Shown here one piece after another: positions 1 to 8,884 of a stretch of 64,000 bases of DNA. A model generated the notes under the pieces. It was not told where the DNA came from. It did no database searches and saw nothing but the letters and a program-made list of their open reading frames with translations. Numbering within the stretch: position 1 is the stretch's first letter; the number at the start of each line of letters is the position of its first letter. Position numbers and translations under genes: made by a program. This stretch comes from CALLCD01 sp039196965 (lineage in GTDB: Bacteria > Pseudomonadota > Alphaproteobacteria > Caulobacterales > Hyphomonadaceae): positions 124,001 to 188,000 of the forward strand of contig JBCCUK010000002.1 of the NCBI GenBank assembly GCA_039196965.1, read 5' to 3'.

Positions 1-415
1 CCCGTGTGTCGGGGATGAGCACAGTCTTATCGGGGGCGAGGATCTTCGACGTCTCCGCCATGAAGTGCACACCAGCCTGAACGATGACATCTGCATCTAC
101 ATTAGCCGCTTCCCGCGCCAGCTGAAGGCTATCTCCACGAAAATCCCCAACCAGGCGAAAAATATCCGGCGTCATATAGTTGTGTGCCAATATAACGGCG
201 TTTTTTTCTTCCTTCAGGCGATTTATTGCGGCCACGAGCGGGGCAATGCCCGGCCACTCCATCGGGGTTATGAATTCTTGTACGGCTGGATAAAGATGGT
301 CTGTTTCTTTGTGAACCTCATCAGTGTAGGCGAGTGCGCGTTCTTCTGCCGCGAGGACGCGCATGGCGGGATTGGGTGTTGGACATCCCGGGCCTGCATC
401 AATCAATCTTGCCAT
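1..415 (-). CDS. nadA: Quinolinate synthase NadA, 5' part (cut by the window edge)
   Basis: Quinolinate synthase condenses iminoaspartate with dihydroxyacetone phosphate in de novo NAD synthesis and carries a 4Fe-4S cluster in the cytoplasm. Read from the ATG at 415, the first 138 codons include ILAHNYMTPDIF, GDFRGDSLQLA and GVHFMAETSKIL, which are characteristic NadA segments. The cluster cysteines and the C-terminus lie beyond the window. The start is fixed by an AGGAG about 8 bases upstream. The gene follows moaD on the same strand, but a 242-base gap with its own promoter-operator region suggests separate transcription. Family assignment is firm; only the 5' third or so of the gene is visible. 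Confidence 0.93.
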   Translation of the reverse strand, partial: MARLIDAGPGCPTPNPAMRVLAAEERALAYTDEVHKETDHLYPAVQEFITPMEWPGIAPLVAAINRLKEEKNAVILAHNYMTPDIFRLVGDFRGDSLQLAREAANVDADVIVQAGVHFMAETSKILAPDKTVLIPDTR

Positions 416-448
416 TGAAACATCTCCTCTTTCACCAAATTACTCTAC

Positions 449-469
449 TTATGCTCAATATGAGTATAA
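449..469. promoter_or_regulatory. Palindromic operator upstream of nadA
   Basis: A 21-base palindrome has 9-base arms TTATGCTCA and TGAGTATAA around a 3-base centre; the arms differ from perfect symmetry at one position. It sits 34 bases upstream of the nadA start and overlaps TATACT/TATTAT-like sequence that could be the minus-strand -10 box, the usual place for a repressor site. Alphaproteobacterial nad genes are known to be controlled by NAD-responsive repressors such as NadQ. Assigning this site to such a protein is inference from position. Confidence 0.6.
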
Positions 470-539
470 TATGGTTATAAATAAACGCAGAACAAGTCTG
501 CCACCTTTATCGGGGAACTCTCACCCTGCGCGTCTGCTT

Positions 540-558
540 TTATGCAAACTGAGCATAA
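540..558. promoter_or_regulatory. Second, weaker candidate copy of the nadA operator
   Basis: TTATGC and GCATAA form an inverted repeat 7 bases apart, and the right half reads TGAGCATAA. It matches the half-sites of the palindrome at 449-469, but the spacing is two bases shorter. It lies about 70 bases further upstream of nadA. It could be a second binding site for the same regulator or a chance match; the shared 9-base half-site makes the former reasonable. Confidence 0.35.
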
Positions 559-657
559 GGGGTATAAGGGTGCGCTTTGTGGCTGGCAAGTGTCAAATTG
601 GACAACTTTGCCACAATACCGATGGCTTCTTTGAAGGTTATAAAACCGGATTGGAGC

Positions 658-915
658 TTACCCACCGCCTACAGGCGGCATAAAGGCGATTTCCGTTGCC
701 CCCTCAATTGAAACCGGCTCGATGGCGACTTCTCCATCTATAGCGATGCGAACCGTCTGATCTGTCATGGCTCCTGTTGATCCATGGAGCCGATCTGCCC
801 AGTTGCGCAGATCCGTTGTGTTGCTCACGTCCAATGGCACAGGTGTAGCCTCTTCGAGCGACCCCGTGACATCTGTCAGCCGGCCGAAATACAGGAGGCG
901 AGGGGATGCACTCAT
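658..915 (-). CDS. moaD: Molybdopterin synthase small subunit MoaD
   Basis: Ubiquitin-like sulfur carrier of molybdopterin synthase. Its C-terminal glycine is thiocarboxylated and donates sulfur to precursor Z (cPMP) with MoaE. The 85-residue length is normal, and the chain ends EIAFMPPVGGG, the expected PPV-x-GG tail needed for adenylation. The ATG overlaps the moaA stop codon (ATGA), so the two are translationally coupled. The rest of the pathway (moaC, moaE, mog) is not in the window. Confidence 0.92.
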   Translation of the reverse strand: MSASPRLLYFGRLTDVTGSLEEATPVPLDVSNTTDLRNWADRLHGSTGAMTDQTVRIAIDGEVAIEPVSIEGATEIAFMPPVGGG

Positions 916-1973
916 CCGCCAGTCGTCGACATGTGACGGGCGAGTGCAGGCGCATCACCCCGTCGATCAATGCGGAACTCATGTTTCTCCGGCTTGAGGA
1001 ACAATGCCTTTTCCAGCGCGCCGTCCAGTGCCTCTGGCCCGCTTTCCCTCAAAACGCTGCGAAGATCGACATGGTCGTCCTGCCCGAGACACATGTATAT
1101 GCGTCCAGTGCACGTGACGCGGACGCGATTGCACCCGGCGCAGAAATTATTGGTCAGCGGCGTTATAAAGCCGAGCTTGCCACCTGTTTCCTTGATGCGG
1201 ACATAGCTTGATGGTCCGCCATTCCGATCCGTTGTCGGCATATCGGTTAGAGTCCAGCACTGTTCCAGCGCCTCTCGAACCTCGGTCAACGGCACATATT
1301 GATCGATACGGTCTTCGCCCGTATCACCGAGCGGCATGACCTCTATCAGTGTCATGTCGATGCCGCGTCCATGAGCCCACTCGATCATCCGAGGAATTTC
1401 ATCGAGATTCTGGTGTTTCAAGGCGACCGTATTGAGCTTGATTTTAAGACCGGCCATTTGGGCAGCATCAATACCTTCGAGGACCTTGGAAAGACGCGCG
1501 CGCCGCGTGATCTCGGCAAACCGGTCTTCATCGAGACTGTCGAGGGAGATGTTCAGCCGCTTGACGCCGGCCCGCGCAAGGGTTTCGGCCATATAGGACA
1601 GCATGGTGGCATTTGTCGTAAGGGTTAGCTCTTCCAGATCATGGCCCAGCCGAGCCCCAAGGCGTTCTATGAGCTGAAGAATATCCCGGCGGACGAGAGG
1701 TTCCCCGCCTGTGATGCGGATTTTGGTAACGCCGCGGGCGATGAAGGCATTTGCGATCAGCTCCAGCTCTTCCAAAGTCAGGAGATCCCGCTTCGGCAAA
1801 AATGTCATCCGCTCTGCCATGCAATAGGAGCACCGGAGATCGCAGCGGTCCGTCACCGACAAGCGCAGATAAGTGATCTGGCGACCAAAAGTATCTATGA
1901 GGGGCGCGCTTGATGCGGCCTCCTTGGGTGTGGGGTGTGTACGCTCAGCCAGGGTGATCAGATTATGGGGCAT
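912..1973 (-). CDS. moaA: GTP 3',8-cyclase MoaA (radical SAM)
   Basis: First enzyme of molybdenum cofactor synthesis; it rearranges GTP to 3',8-cyclo-GTP. The radical-SAM motif is C44-x3-C48-x2-C51. The second, GTP-binding cluster is C278-x2-C281-x13-C295. The protein ends in Gly-Gly, which is functionally required in this family. At 353 residues it is full length; ITGGEPLVRRD is the SAM-binding GGE region. It lies directly upstream of moaD with a 4-base overlap. The ORF that continues upstream of the ATG in another frame (to about 2283) is not convincing as coding sequence. Confidence 0.96.
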   Translation of the reverse strand: MPHNLITLAERTHPTPKEAASSAPLIDTFGRQITYLRLSVTDRCDLRCSYCMAERMTFLPKRDLLTLEELELIANAFIARGVTKIRITGGEPLVRRDILQLIERLGARLGHDLEELTLTTNATMLSYMAETLARAGVKRLNISLDSLDEDRFAEITRRARLSKVLEGIDAAQMAGLKIKLNTVALKHQNLDEIPRMIEWAHGRGIDMTLIEVMPLGDTGEDRIDQYVPLTEVREALEQCWTLTDMPTTDRNGGPSSYVRIKETGGKLGFITPLTNNFCAGCNRVRVTCTGRIYMCLGQDDHVDLRSVLRESGPEALDGALEKALFLKPEKHEFRIDRRGDAPALARHMSTTGG

Positions 1974-2148
1974 TGTTCAGGCTGAGCTTGTTTATCCGGT
2001 CAATCGACGAAACGACAGTATCTTTCCAAGGCACGGTCTGATCAAGGGGGCATCTCTCGCTCAGCGTTTCGCTCGCGCTTGATGTTGGGCGCTTTTCTTG
2101 TCCTGACATACCGCTTAGTAAGCGGCGAGTGATAAGGGTGCGTCCGAT

Positions 2149-3531
2149 ATGAGCGAGTCTGAAAATCTTGCTGGTCTTGAACCCCATGATGTCAGCGATG
2201 CGGCTACGCTTCTCACCGACATTGAGGATGCGATTCAGGACGGCGACAGTCGATGGCTGTCGCGCATACTGAGGCGGCTGCACCCTGCCGATGCGTCTGA
2301 TGCGCTGGAAAGGCTGTCTCCTGAAGAGTTTTCCGGCGTCGTCGCCCTGCTGGGCGACGAGTTGCCGCCTGATGTCCTGATCGAGCTTCGCGATGAATAT
2401 CGCGAAGACGCTGTTGAAGTCTTACCTGACGAGGCGGTGACCGCTGCCATTGGCGATCTCGATTCCGATGACGCCATGGCGATCCTCGAGGATCTCGAAG
2501 ACAATCGGCGGGATCGTATTCTCGACGACCTTGCGCCTGAGGACAGGGCTCCCCTGGAGCAGGCGCTGGACTTTGACGAGGACACTGCCGGCCGCCTGAT
2601 GCAGCGCGAATTCGTTGCGGCACCGGAGTTCTGGACGGTGGGGCACACAGTCGATCATGCCCGGAATCTTGGGGATGATCTGCCCGATCAGTTCTTTGAA
2701 ATCTACGTCGTCGATCCAGCGTTCAAGGTGCTGGGGGCTGTGCCGCTCGCGACGCTTTTGCGGACGTCGCGCGATGTCATGCTCTCCGATATTATGCGGG
2801 ACACTGAGGCCACGATTGAGACCGGGATGGATCAGGAAGAGGTAGCTTATCTCTTCCAGAAATACTCGCTCGCCTCTGCGCCGGTCGTCGATGAAAGCGG
2901 GCGGATCACCGGCATGATCACGGTTGATGACATGGTCGACGTTATTCAGGACGAGAACACCGAAGACCTGCTGGCGCTCTCTGGCGTGTCCTCGGCCGAT
3001 GGGTCTGACACCGTGTGGGAGGCGGTGCGGGCACGGGCTCCCTGGCTGAGCATCAACCTGATCACGGCCTTCATTGCCTCGGCGATCATCTCGCTATTTG
3101 AGCCTGCGCTGAACACGCTCGTCGCCCTCGCCATTCTCATGCCCGTCGTGGCGGCTCTCGGCGGAAATGCGGGGAGCCAGGCCCTTGCGGTAACGGTGCG
3201 GGCAATTGCCGAACGAGAAATGGAGGGTTCGGCAGCGCGGCGAGCGGTGCGGCGCGAAGTGCTGACCGGCCTCGTCAATGGTGTGATTTTCGCGTTGGGG
3301 GTGGGGTTGATCACCCTCGCCTGGTTCCAGAGTATGGCCCTGGCGCTGACGATCGGCGCTGCGATCCTCGCGACCTTCATCTGGGGGTGCCTCGCTGGCA
3401 TTCTGGTGCCGCTGACGCTCAAGCGAATTGGCGCGGATCCAGCAGTAGCTTCCTCAGTATTTGTCCTGACTATGACTGATATTATTGCGTTTTTCAGCTT
3501 TCTCGGCCTCGCCACCCTTGTCTTTCTATGA
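2149..3531 (+). CDS. mgtE: Magnesium transporter MgtE
   Basis: Inner-membrane Mg2+ channel gated by cytosolic magnesium. The 460-residue chain shows the family order. An acidic superhelical N domain covers about 10-130 and a pair of CBS domains about 130-260 (RLMQREFVAAPEFWTVG, then ASAPVVDESGRITGMITVDDM). Five membrane helices follow from about 280 to the end. The last helix contains MTDIIAFFSF, where D444 matches the pore Asp that coordinates Mg2+. The Asp/Glu-rich N domain agrees with Mg2+ sensing. It is divergent from moaA. Confidence 0.95.
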   Translation: MSESENLAGLEPHDVSDAATLLTDIEDAIQDGDSRWLSRILRRLHPADASDALERLSPEEFSGVVALLGDELPPDVLIELRDEYREDAVEVLPDEAVTAAIGDLDSDDAMAILEDLEDNRRDRILDDLAPEDRAPLEQALDFDEDTAGRLMQREFVAAPEFWTVGHTVDHARNLGDDLPDQFFEIYVVDPAFKVLGAVPLATLLRTSRDVMLSDIMRDTEATIETGMDQEEVAYLFQKYSLASAPVVDESGRITGMITVDDMVDVIQDENTEDLLALSGVSSADGSDTVWEAVRARAPWLSINLITAFIASAIISLFEPALNTLVALAILMPVVAALGGNAGSQALAVTVRAIAEREMEGSAARRAVRREVLTGLVNGVIFALGVGLITLAWFQSMALALTIGAAILATFIWGCLAGILVPLTLKRIGADPAVASSVFVLTMTDIIAFFSFLGLATLVFL

Positions 3532-3604
3532 GTTTTACTGGTTAACGCCCATTCGGTGCGGCATTTGCAGCCTAACCCAGCCGAATAGAATTTGACGTTG
3601 CAAG

Positions 3605-4846
3605 ATGGGCCAGAACAGCACACATCGCATGCGGACATCACGTGCCGGCATTGACCTTATCAAGAGCTTTGAGGGCTTTCACAGACGTGCTGTGCCCCTC
3701 GGGGATGGCCGGTGGACGGTCGGATATGGCCATATAAAGGGCGCACGCGCAGGCGTCGGCATTGTCAAGGAAGACGCCGAGGCGATCCTGCGCGAATACG
3801 ATCTTCCCCCGGTGGAGCGGCAAATCTGCGATGCGGTTTATGCACCGCTGAACCAGAACCAGTTCGATGCCCTGGTCTCATTTGTCTTCAATATCGGAAA
3901 TGAGGCTTTCCTTGGCTCTTCTGTCCTTGAGCATTTGAATTCGGGCGAGCATCTGCAAGCCGCCGATGGTATGGGCGCTTGGCGGGTGGCCGAGGTCAAC
4001 GGTCGGACAATCCTGATAGATGCGCTGGTGCGCCGGCGCGCGGCCGAAACAGCCCTGTTTTTAACACCCTCAGGCCCTCGCGTGACCGCGCCCACAGCGA
4101 AAATCACACCGAAGTTCGACGAATCGAAATTGCCACTTGGCCAGTTGAGGGCCGCCCTTGAGCCAGTGAGCGAGCAGAAGCCAGCTTCCGCACCCTTGGT
4201 TTTAAATCAACCTCACGCCCAATTATCATCGGATACCCTATCTGCATCCAAAAATAATACTGAGGGTGGGGACGAACTGCCGCTCTCGTCGGCTCTGTTG
4301 CCTACGGAGACCGATGATGCTGCCAGCGATATGAAGGAACGGCTCGTTCGTATACTGGGTTCATCGACGGCTGGTGCCGAAGCATCAGCGACCGAGAAGA
4401 AGCCAGCCCAAGCGCTTTCGGTTCCCAGCCCTGCGGAGATCACCGAGGCCATATCGGCGCTCGCCGACCCAGATCCTGTGGGCAATCCGAGCGATGATGG
4501 AGACTCTGAAGGCCCATCACGAAGCACGACACGGATCGTCATCGATGACCTTGAAACGGTCGACATAGACCCCCGATTGGTGGCCACCGCTACGGCCCGG
4601 GAGGCGACTCTGTCGGAGATGGGAGACGTTGGAGTGGCGAGTTACTCCCTCTATGCAGGTCTCGGTCTGATCGGTCTCTTCATCGCGGTATTTGGCTTCA
4701 CAGACCTGTTCGCCGCAATGACACCGGGTGCCAATGTCCCGGCCGGAGAGCAGTACTCTGGTTTTGGACTGTCTCTCCTCGGAGCGTTTCTGGTGCTAGT
4801 GGCGGTCTATTTTATCGCAAAATCATGGATTATTGACAGATCCTGA
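3605..4846 (+). CDS. GH24 lysozyme-like protein with C-terminal membrane anchor
   Basis: Residues 12-155 form a phage-type lysozyme (GH24) fold: KSFEGF with E23 as the general acid, then GRWTVGYGH with T38, then LNQNQFDALVSFVFNIG. In the usual E-x8-D-x5-T pattern the Asp position is Leu32 here, with D34 two residues later, so full activity is uncertain. A low-complexity Ser/Ala/Glu/Pro-rich linker (about 160-330) leads to two predicted membrane helices (about 345-370 and 382-405). There is no N-terminal signal peptide, so the topology of the enzyme domain is unclear. The start at 3605 lacks a good ribosome site; ATG at 3629 (MRTSRAG) is an alternative. Confidence 0.8.
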   Translation: MGQNSTHRMRTSRAGIDLIKSFEGFHRRAVPLGDGRWTVGYGHIKGARAGVGIVKEDAEAILREYDLPPVERQICDAVYAPLNQNQFDALVSFVFNIGNEAFLGSSVLEHLNSGEHLQAADGMGAWRVAEVNGRTILIDALVRRRAAETALFLTPSGPRVTAPTAKITPKFDESKLPLGQLRAALEPVSEQKPASAPLVLNQPHAQLSSDTLSASKNNTEGGDELPLSSALLPTETDDAASDMKERLVRILGSSTAGAEASATEKKPAQALSVPSPAEITEAISALADPDPVGNPSDDGDSEGPSRSTTRIVIDDLETVDIDPRLVATATAREATLSEMGDVGVASYSLYAGLGLIGLFIAVFGFTDLFAAMTPGANVPAGEQYSGFGLSLLGAFLVLVAVYFIAKSWIIDRS

Positions 4847-4882
4847 TTGGCCCTCGCCGTGTTTGGGGGTAATTAGCCCCCT

Positions 4883-6055
4883 ATGATACCGAATGCTTAC
4901 CCCACTTTGAATTTCGATCTTGGTGAAACCGCCGACATGCTCCGCGATACGGTGATGTCATTTGCTTCAGATCATATCGCGCCGCTTGCCGCTGAAATAG
5001 ACCGCAGTGATGTGTTTCCCCGCCAGCTCATGCCGCAAATGGGCGAGCTCGGCCTGCTCGGGATTACAGTCGAAGAAGAATGGGGTGGCTCGGGTCTCGG
5101 CTATCTGGAACACTGTGTGGCGATTGAAGAGATTTCCCGGGCGAGCGCCTCCGTCGGCCTATCCTACGGAGCCCATTCCAATCTTTGCGTAAATCAGCTT
5201 CGCCGCTGGGGCAATGAAAGACAAAAAGAGCGTTATCTCAGGCCGCTTGTGACCGGTGAGCATCTGGGATCATTGGCCATGTCCGAAACGGGGGCTGGCT
5301 CTGACGTCGTTTCCATGAAGCTTCGCGCCGACAAAAAGGGTGACCGGTACGTCCTGAATGGTTCGAAAATGTGGATTACGAACGCGCCAGATGCCGACAC
5401 GCTTATCGTCTACGCCAAGACCGCGCCTGAAAAGGATTCTCGCGGCATTTCCGCTTTCATTATTGAGCGGGATTTCGCCGGTTTCTCGGTGGCGCAAAAG
5501 CTCGATAAGCTTGGTATGCGGGGGTCAGAAACCGGAGAAATTGTTTTCCAGGACTGCGAGGTTCCCGAAGAGAATCTGATGGGCCCTTTGGATGGCGGCG
5601 TTGGCGTGCTGATGAGCGGCCTCGACTATGAGCGGGTCGTCCTGTCGAATGTATCCGTAGGGATTATGCAGGCCTGCATGGATGTCGTGCTGCCCTATGT
5701 TCACGACCGTAAGCAGTTTGGAAAGTCCATCGGCGAGTTCCAGCTGATCCAGGGTAAGCTGGCCGATATGTATGTCACCCTGTCGACGGCGAGGGCCTAT
5801 TCCTATGCCGTGGCGCAGGCCTGTGATCGCGGTGAGACGACACGGAAGGATGCAGCGGGTTGCATCCTTTACGCTGCGGAAAAAGCGACCCAGATGGCGC
5901 TCGACGCGATCCAGATTCTTGGCGGAAACGGATATATCAATGAGTATCCCACCGGGCGGCTCCTCCGCGATGCCAAACTGATGGAAATCGGTGCCGGAAC
6001 AAGCGAGATTCGCCGTTGGCTTATTGGCCGTGAATTGTTTGGAGAAACGGCTTAG
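4883..6055 (+). CDS. Isovaleryl-CoA dehydrogenase
   Basis: FAD-dependent acyl-CoA dehydrogenase of leucine degradation (isovaleryl-CoA to 3-methylcrotonyl-CoA). At 390 residues it shows SETGAGSDV and WITNA in the FAD/substrate region. The catalytic base assignment points to the isovaleryl type: E250 lies in SGLDYERVVL, while the position used by short/medium-chain enzymes is Gly in IGAGTSEIRR. The usual leucine-catabolism partners (methylcrotonyl-CoA carboxylase and others) are not adjacent here, so it stands alone in the window. Confidence 0.9.
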   Translation: MIPNAYPTLNFDLGETADMLRDTVMSFASDHIAPLAAEIDRSDVFPRQLMPQMGELGLLGITVEEEWGGSGLGYLEHCVAIEEISRASASVGLSYGAHSNLCVNQLRRWGNERQKERYLRPLVTGEHLGSLAMSETGAGSDVVSMKLRADKKGDRYVLNGSKMWITNAPDADTLIVYAKTAPEKDSRGISAFIIERDFAGFSVAQKLDKLGMRGSETGEIVFQDCEVPEENLMGPLDGGVGVLMSGLDYERVVLSNVSVGIMQACMDVVLPYVHDRKQFGKSIGEFQLIQGKLADMYVTLSTARAYSYAVAQACDRGETTRKDAAGCILYAAEKATQMALDAIQILGGNGYINEYPTGRLLRDAKLMEIGAGTSEIRRWLIGRELFGETA

Positions 6056-7305
6056 ACAAGGCTCCCGAACCGCTCTAGGTAATCTGAGAAGAGTGGTCGG
6101 ACATCGGATTCACTCAAGCTGAACTGATCAAGCGAGTAACGGTGTTTCCCGTACTTTGTTCGAGGCCGGTTTTCCAGATAGGATTTCATAACAGTGTACT
6201 GATCGTCTTTCAGCGGACGATTGAAATGCGATAATATACGGCGAATCTCTGCGAGGGGATCCGTCATGAAATCCTCGAAGGCCACGTCACAGAAGCGGTT
6301 TGCATGTTCTGGATGGGTATTCCGGACTATGGTGGCGCGCCTACAAACCTCGGCAATGTAATCGAGGTCACCGCGTGCGCGATCATCGATATCAAGGTGA
6401 TCTGACCATCCTCTACGCCCCGTAGCGCAGAGGCTGCAAACCGATGCGATAACCTTGGTCGGATCACGGTGCGTGTGAATCAAGCAAGCATCGGGATAGG
6501 TTTCGAGAAGCGCGCCAAGATAGGCTGAATGCATGGGCGTCTTCAGTACCCACTGCGTATTCCCCGAAGTGGCCTGAAGGTAGCGCAAGGCTCTTCTATG
6601 CCATTCATAAGCGCTTATAAAGTCCGCACTCAGAAGAAATTTCCGATATGTCGGTGCCCAGGCGAGACAAGGGTACTGCTCCGAACAAAGATCAAGATTG
6701 GTAAGACCGACACACTCCGTCGGAATAAACGGATCGAAATAGTGGATGGCGGAAAAGCCGGGCATCAGCCGGTCCATTCGTGCCATGTTCTTGCCCAGCT
6801 TTGTGATACGCGGATCGTTTTCCGCGTTCTCAATTTTATGCGCGAGGGCATAGTCGCGGCACTCCCAGGTCAGGGGCGCTCTGTGGTCTGGCGCGGCGGC
6901 GAGGGTCTCATAGAGAATGGTCGTGCCGGTGCGCGGCATGCCGACGATGATGAGTGGAGCCGATACGGGAGCCTTCGCCACCTCGGGGTTTCGTTTCTCC
7001 CAATCTACCACCGCGAGCCTGCTGACAAGGGCGGCAATAATCATCCCGCTGAACACCAATCGCCCCAATTGATTCAGGCGAGCTTCGTGTTCGAGTGAAA
7101 ACAGCAAAGCATCCAGAGCGACGTGATGGCTGTCTGAGCCGAAGTCTGTCAAGCCGCCGGATTGTTTGATCGCTGCTTGCTCCATGGCGTCAATCGTGAG
7201 GGCTGGACGGGCTGGTATGCCGACCGCGCCGGAGGCTTTCCCAAACGTGTTTACAAGAGCCGCTATAGGTGGCCGTTTCGGCAGTCTATGAAAGTCTGTA
7301 AGCAT
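6052..7305 (-). CDS. Sulfotransferase family protein (paralogue 1)
   Basis: PAPS-dependent sulfotransferase fold; the substrate is unknown. With ATG at 7305 (MLTDFHRLPK) the protein is 417 residues. The 5'-phosphosulfate loop is PRTGTT (residues 124-129), and LIHTHRDPTKVIAS is the 3'-phosphate-binding stretch with HRDP. I chose 7305 because the longer frame (to 7554) would run 230 bases into the upstream gene and adds no family sequence. It is tandem with and clearly paralogous to the gene at 7322-8665 (shared TTILYETLAA, TWECRD, RLMPGF, FIPTEC, YLQAT). It ends within the last bases of the dehydrogenase gene on the other strand. Confidence 0.85.
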   Translation of the reverse strand: MLTDFHRLPKRPPIAALVNTFGKASGAVGIPARPALTIDAMEQAAIKQSGGLTDFGSDSHHVALDALLFSLEHEARLNQLGRLVFSGMIIAALVSRLAVVDWEKRNPEVAKAPVSAPLIIVGMPRTGTTILYETLAAAPDHRAPLTWECRDYALAHKIENAENDPRITKLGKNMARMDRLMPGFSAIHYFDPFIPTECVGLTNLDLCSEQYPCLAWAPTYRKFLLSADFISAYEWHRRALRYLQATSGNTQWVLKTPMHSAYLGALLETYPDACLIHTHRDPTKVIASVCSLCATGRRGWSDHLDIDDRARGDLDYIAEVCRRATIVRNTHPEHANRFCDVAFEDFMTDPLAEIRRILSHFNRPLKDDQYTVMKSYLENRPRTKYGKHRYSLDQFSLSESDVRPLFSDYLERFGSLV

Positions 7306-7321
7306 ACTTTCGGATATGGTC

Positions 7322-8665
7322 TCAGATATAGTCTTTATATGTCGACAGATAATCCGAGAACAGCTCGTCACGAAGGTGATCGGTAAAGCCGAATTGTTCA
7401 GTGCTGTAGACGTGGCGGCCATATTTGTCGCGCGGCCGGTTCTTAAGATAGTCGGCCATTGATCGGTACGCTTCTTCTGAAAGTGGCCGTCCGAAACGGC
7501 TGTGAATGTCTTCAACGACTTGCATAGGCTCGGCCATGAAACGTTCAAAGGCAATGTCTATGAAGCGCTCAGCATGTTCCGGATGCTCTTGGCGGAAGAG
7601 GGTCGCACGGCGGACGAACTCTGCATAATAGGATGCGTCGGAATAGGCGCGCGTTTTCAGATCATAGTCGGTATCTGACCAGCCGCCCCGGGACACCCGG
7701 TAGAGATTGGCCACGGAGGCTATGACGCGCATCGGGTCGCGGTGGGTCTGGATCAGGCGGGCGTCGGGATAGATTTTAAGGAGCGCGTCGAGATAGCCGG
7801 TATGGAGCGGCGATTTCAGCATCCATGTCTTGTTCGGCTGGGTCGCTTGTAAATAGCGAAGGCCCCGCTTGTGCCATTCGTAGACCGAGGAGAAGTCGTT
7901 GTTCAGCAGGAAATCGCGATAGGAGGGGATCCAGGCAAGGGACCCAAATTGCTCGCTCGCCATATCGAGCAGCATCAGACCGATGCATTCGGTGGGGATG
8001 AACGGGCCGAACTTGTGGATCGCCGTGAAGCCCGGCATCAGCCGGTCGATCTGCGACATCTGACGGCCAAGCTTCTTGACGCGAGGATCATCTGCCGGAG
8101 CAGCTGCAGCTTCATGGGCTAGGGCGAAATCCCGGCATTCCCAGGTCATGGGTGCCCGCAGGCCTGGGTCAGCCGCCAGTGTTTCGTAGAGTATGGTTGT
8201 GCCCGTTCTAGGCAGCCCGATCACGAACAGCGGGGCCTCGATCGGCGCTTCGGCAAGCTTCGGAAATGCCTTTTCCCAGGCGACGACGGTCAGTCGGCCG
8301 GCGAGGGCATATGAGAGTTGTCGATGGAGGACAATCCGCCCCATCTGGTTGAGGTTCGCTTCGTTTTCGAGGGCGTGGCACAGGGTGGCGAGACCGGGCA
8401 CATAGGAGTTCGACCCGTAATCGCTGTGGCCTGAAATCTTCTCGGCCGTGCGACGGATGCTGTCCGGTGTAAAGCGCGGCAGACCGAGGCGCGCCTTCGA
8501 CATGACACCGCCTACCGCATTGATCGCGCGGACGACCGGCGGCCGCTTTGGAGCACGGGTCCTCGTTGGATTTACTGGTTTTTCTGAACTGGAACGGGTC
8601 TGAGCGGTCTCGGTCAAAACGTGCCTCATGGGGGGACAGAGGTGGAAACGGTCTACGCGCCGCAT
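7322..8665 (-). CDS. Sulfotransferase family protein (paralogue 2)
   Basis: Up to 447 residues, with PAPS loop PRTGTT at 152-157 and the HRDPMRVIAS segment. It is the upstream member of a tandem pair; its stop lies 16 bases before the downstream start, so the two form one transcription unit. Proteins of this family in alphaproteobacteria are annotated only as sulfotransferases; acceptors may be lipids, polysaccharides or small metabolites, and nothing here decides among them. The start is uncertain: ATG 8665 and ATG 8629 (MRHVLTE) both lack a good ribosome site, and conserved sequence begins only around KRPPVVRAIN. Confidence 0.83.
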   Translation of the reverse strand: MRRVDRFHLCPPMRHVLTETAQTRSSSEKPVNPTRTRAPKRPPVVRAINAVGGVMSKARLGLPRFTPDSIRRTAEKISGHSDYGSNSYVPGLATLCHALENEANLNQMGRIVLHRQLSYALAGRLTVVAWEKAFPKLAEAPIEAPLFVIGLPRTGTTILYETLAADPGLRAPMTWECRDFALAHEAAAAPADDPRVKKLGRQMSQIDRLMPGFTAIHKFGPFIPTECIGLMLLDMASEQFGSLAWIPSYRDFLLNNDFSSVYEWHKRGLRYLQATQPNKTWMLKSPLHTGYLDALLKIYPDARLIQTHRDPMRVIASVANLYRVSRGGWSDTDYDLKTRAYSDASYYAEFVRRATLFRQEHPEHAERFIDIAFERFMAEPMQVVEDIHSRFGRPLSEEAYRSMADYLKNRPRDKYGRHVYSTEQFGFTDHLRDELFSDYLSTYKDYI

Positions 8666-8804
8666 CTGAACCGTAAATCGCGTTCAGTGTCCACCGGAGC
8701 GCGGCCAATTTCACCAGTGAATTGCAGGTTGTCGAGCCTCCGAAAACTCTCCCCCAGGGCGCAAAGCCGATGCGACGTTTCCGGGGATAAATGCCGCGTT
8801 GAGA

Positions 8805-8828
8805 CTCTCAGTTTTGGGGCGCTGAGAG
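8805..8828. repeat. Small inverted repeat between sulfotransferase and argE-like genes
   Basis: CTCTCAG (8805-8811) and CTGAGAG (8822-8828) are perfect complements with a 10-base GT-rich loop, and GTTGAGA occurs twice as a direct repeat (8799-8805, 8831-8837). The position is about 140-170 bases upstream of the sulfotransferase pair and just past the argE-like stop codon. It could be an operator or a weak hairpin; there is no T-run, so it does not look like a terminator. Confidence 0.3.
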
Positions 8829-8884
8829 CCGTTGAGAGTTTTACGGGGATAGATACACGCAAATATTGGTATGTCGGGCTGACT

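Noticed and set aside
1963..2283. 106-codon minus-strand frame upstream of moaA
   Set aside because: Runs into the divergent mgtE gene and has no recognisable features; the moaA-mgtE gap is better read as promoter DNA.
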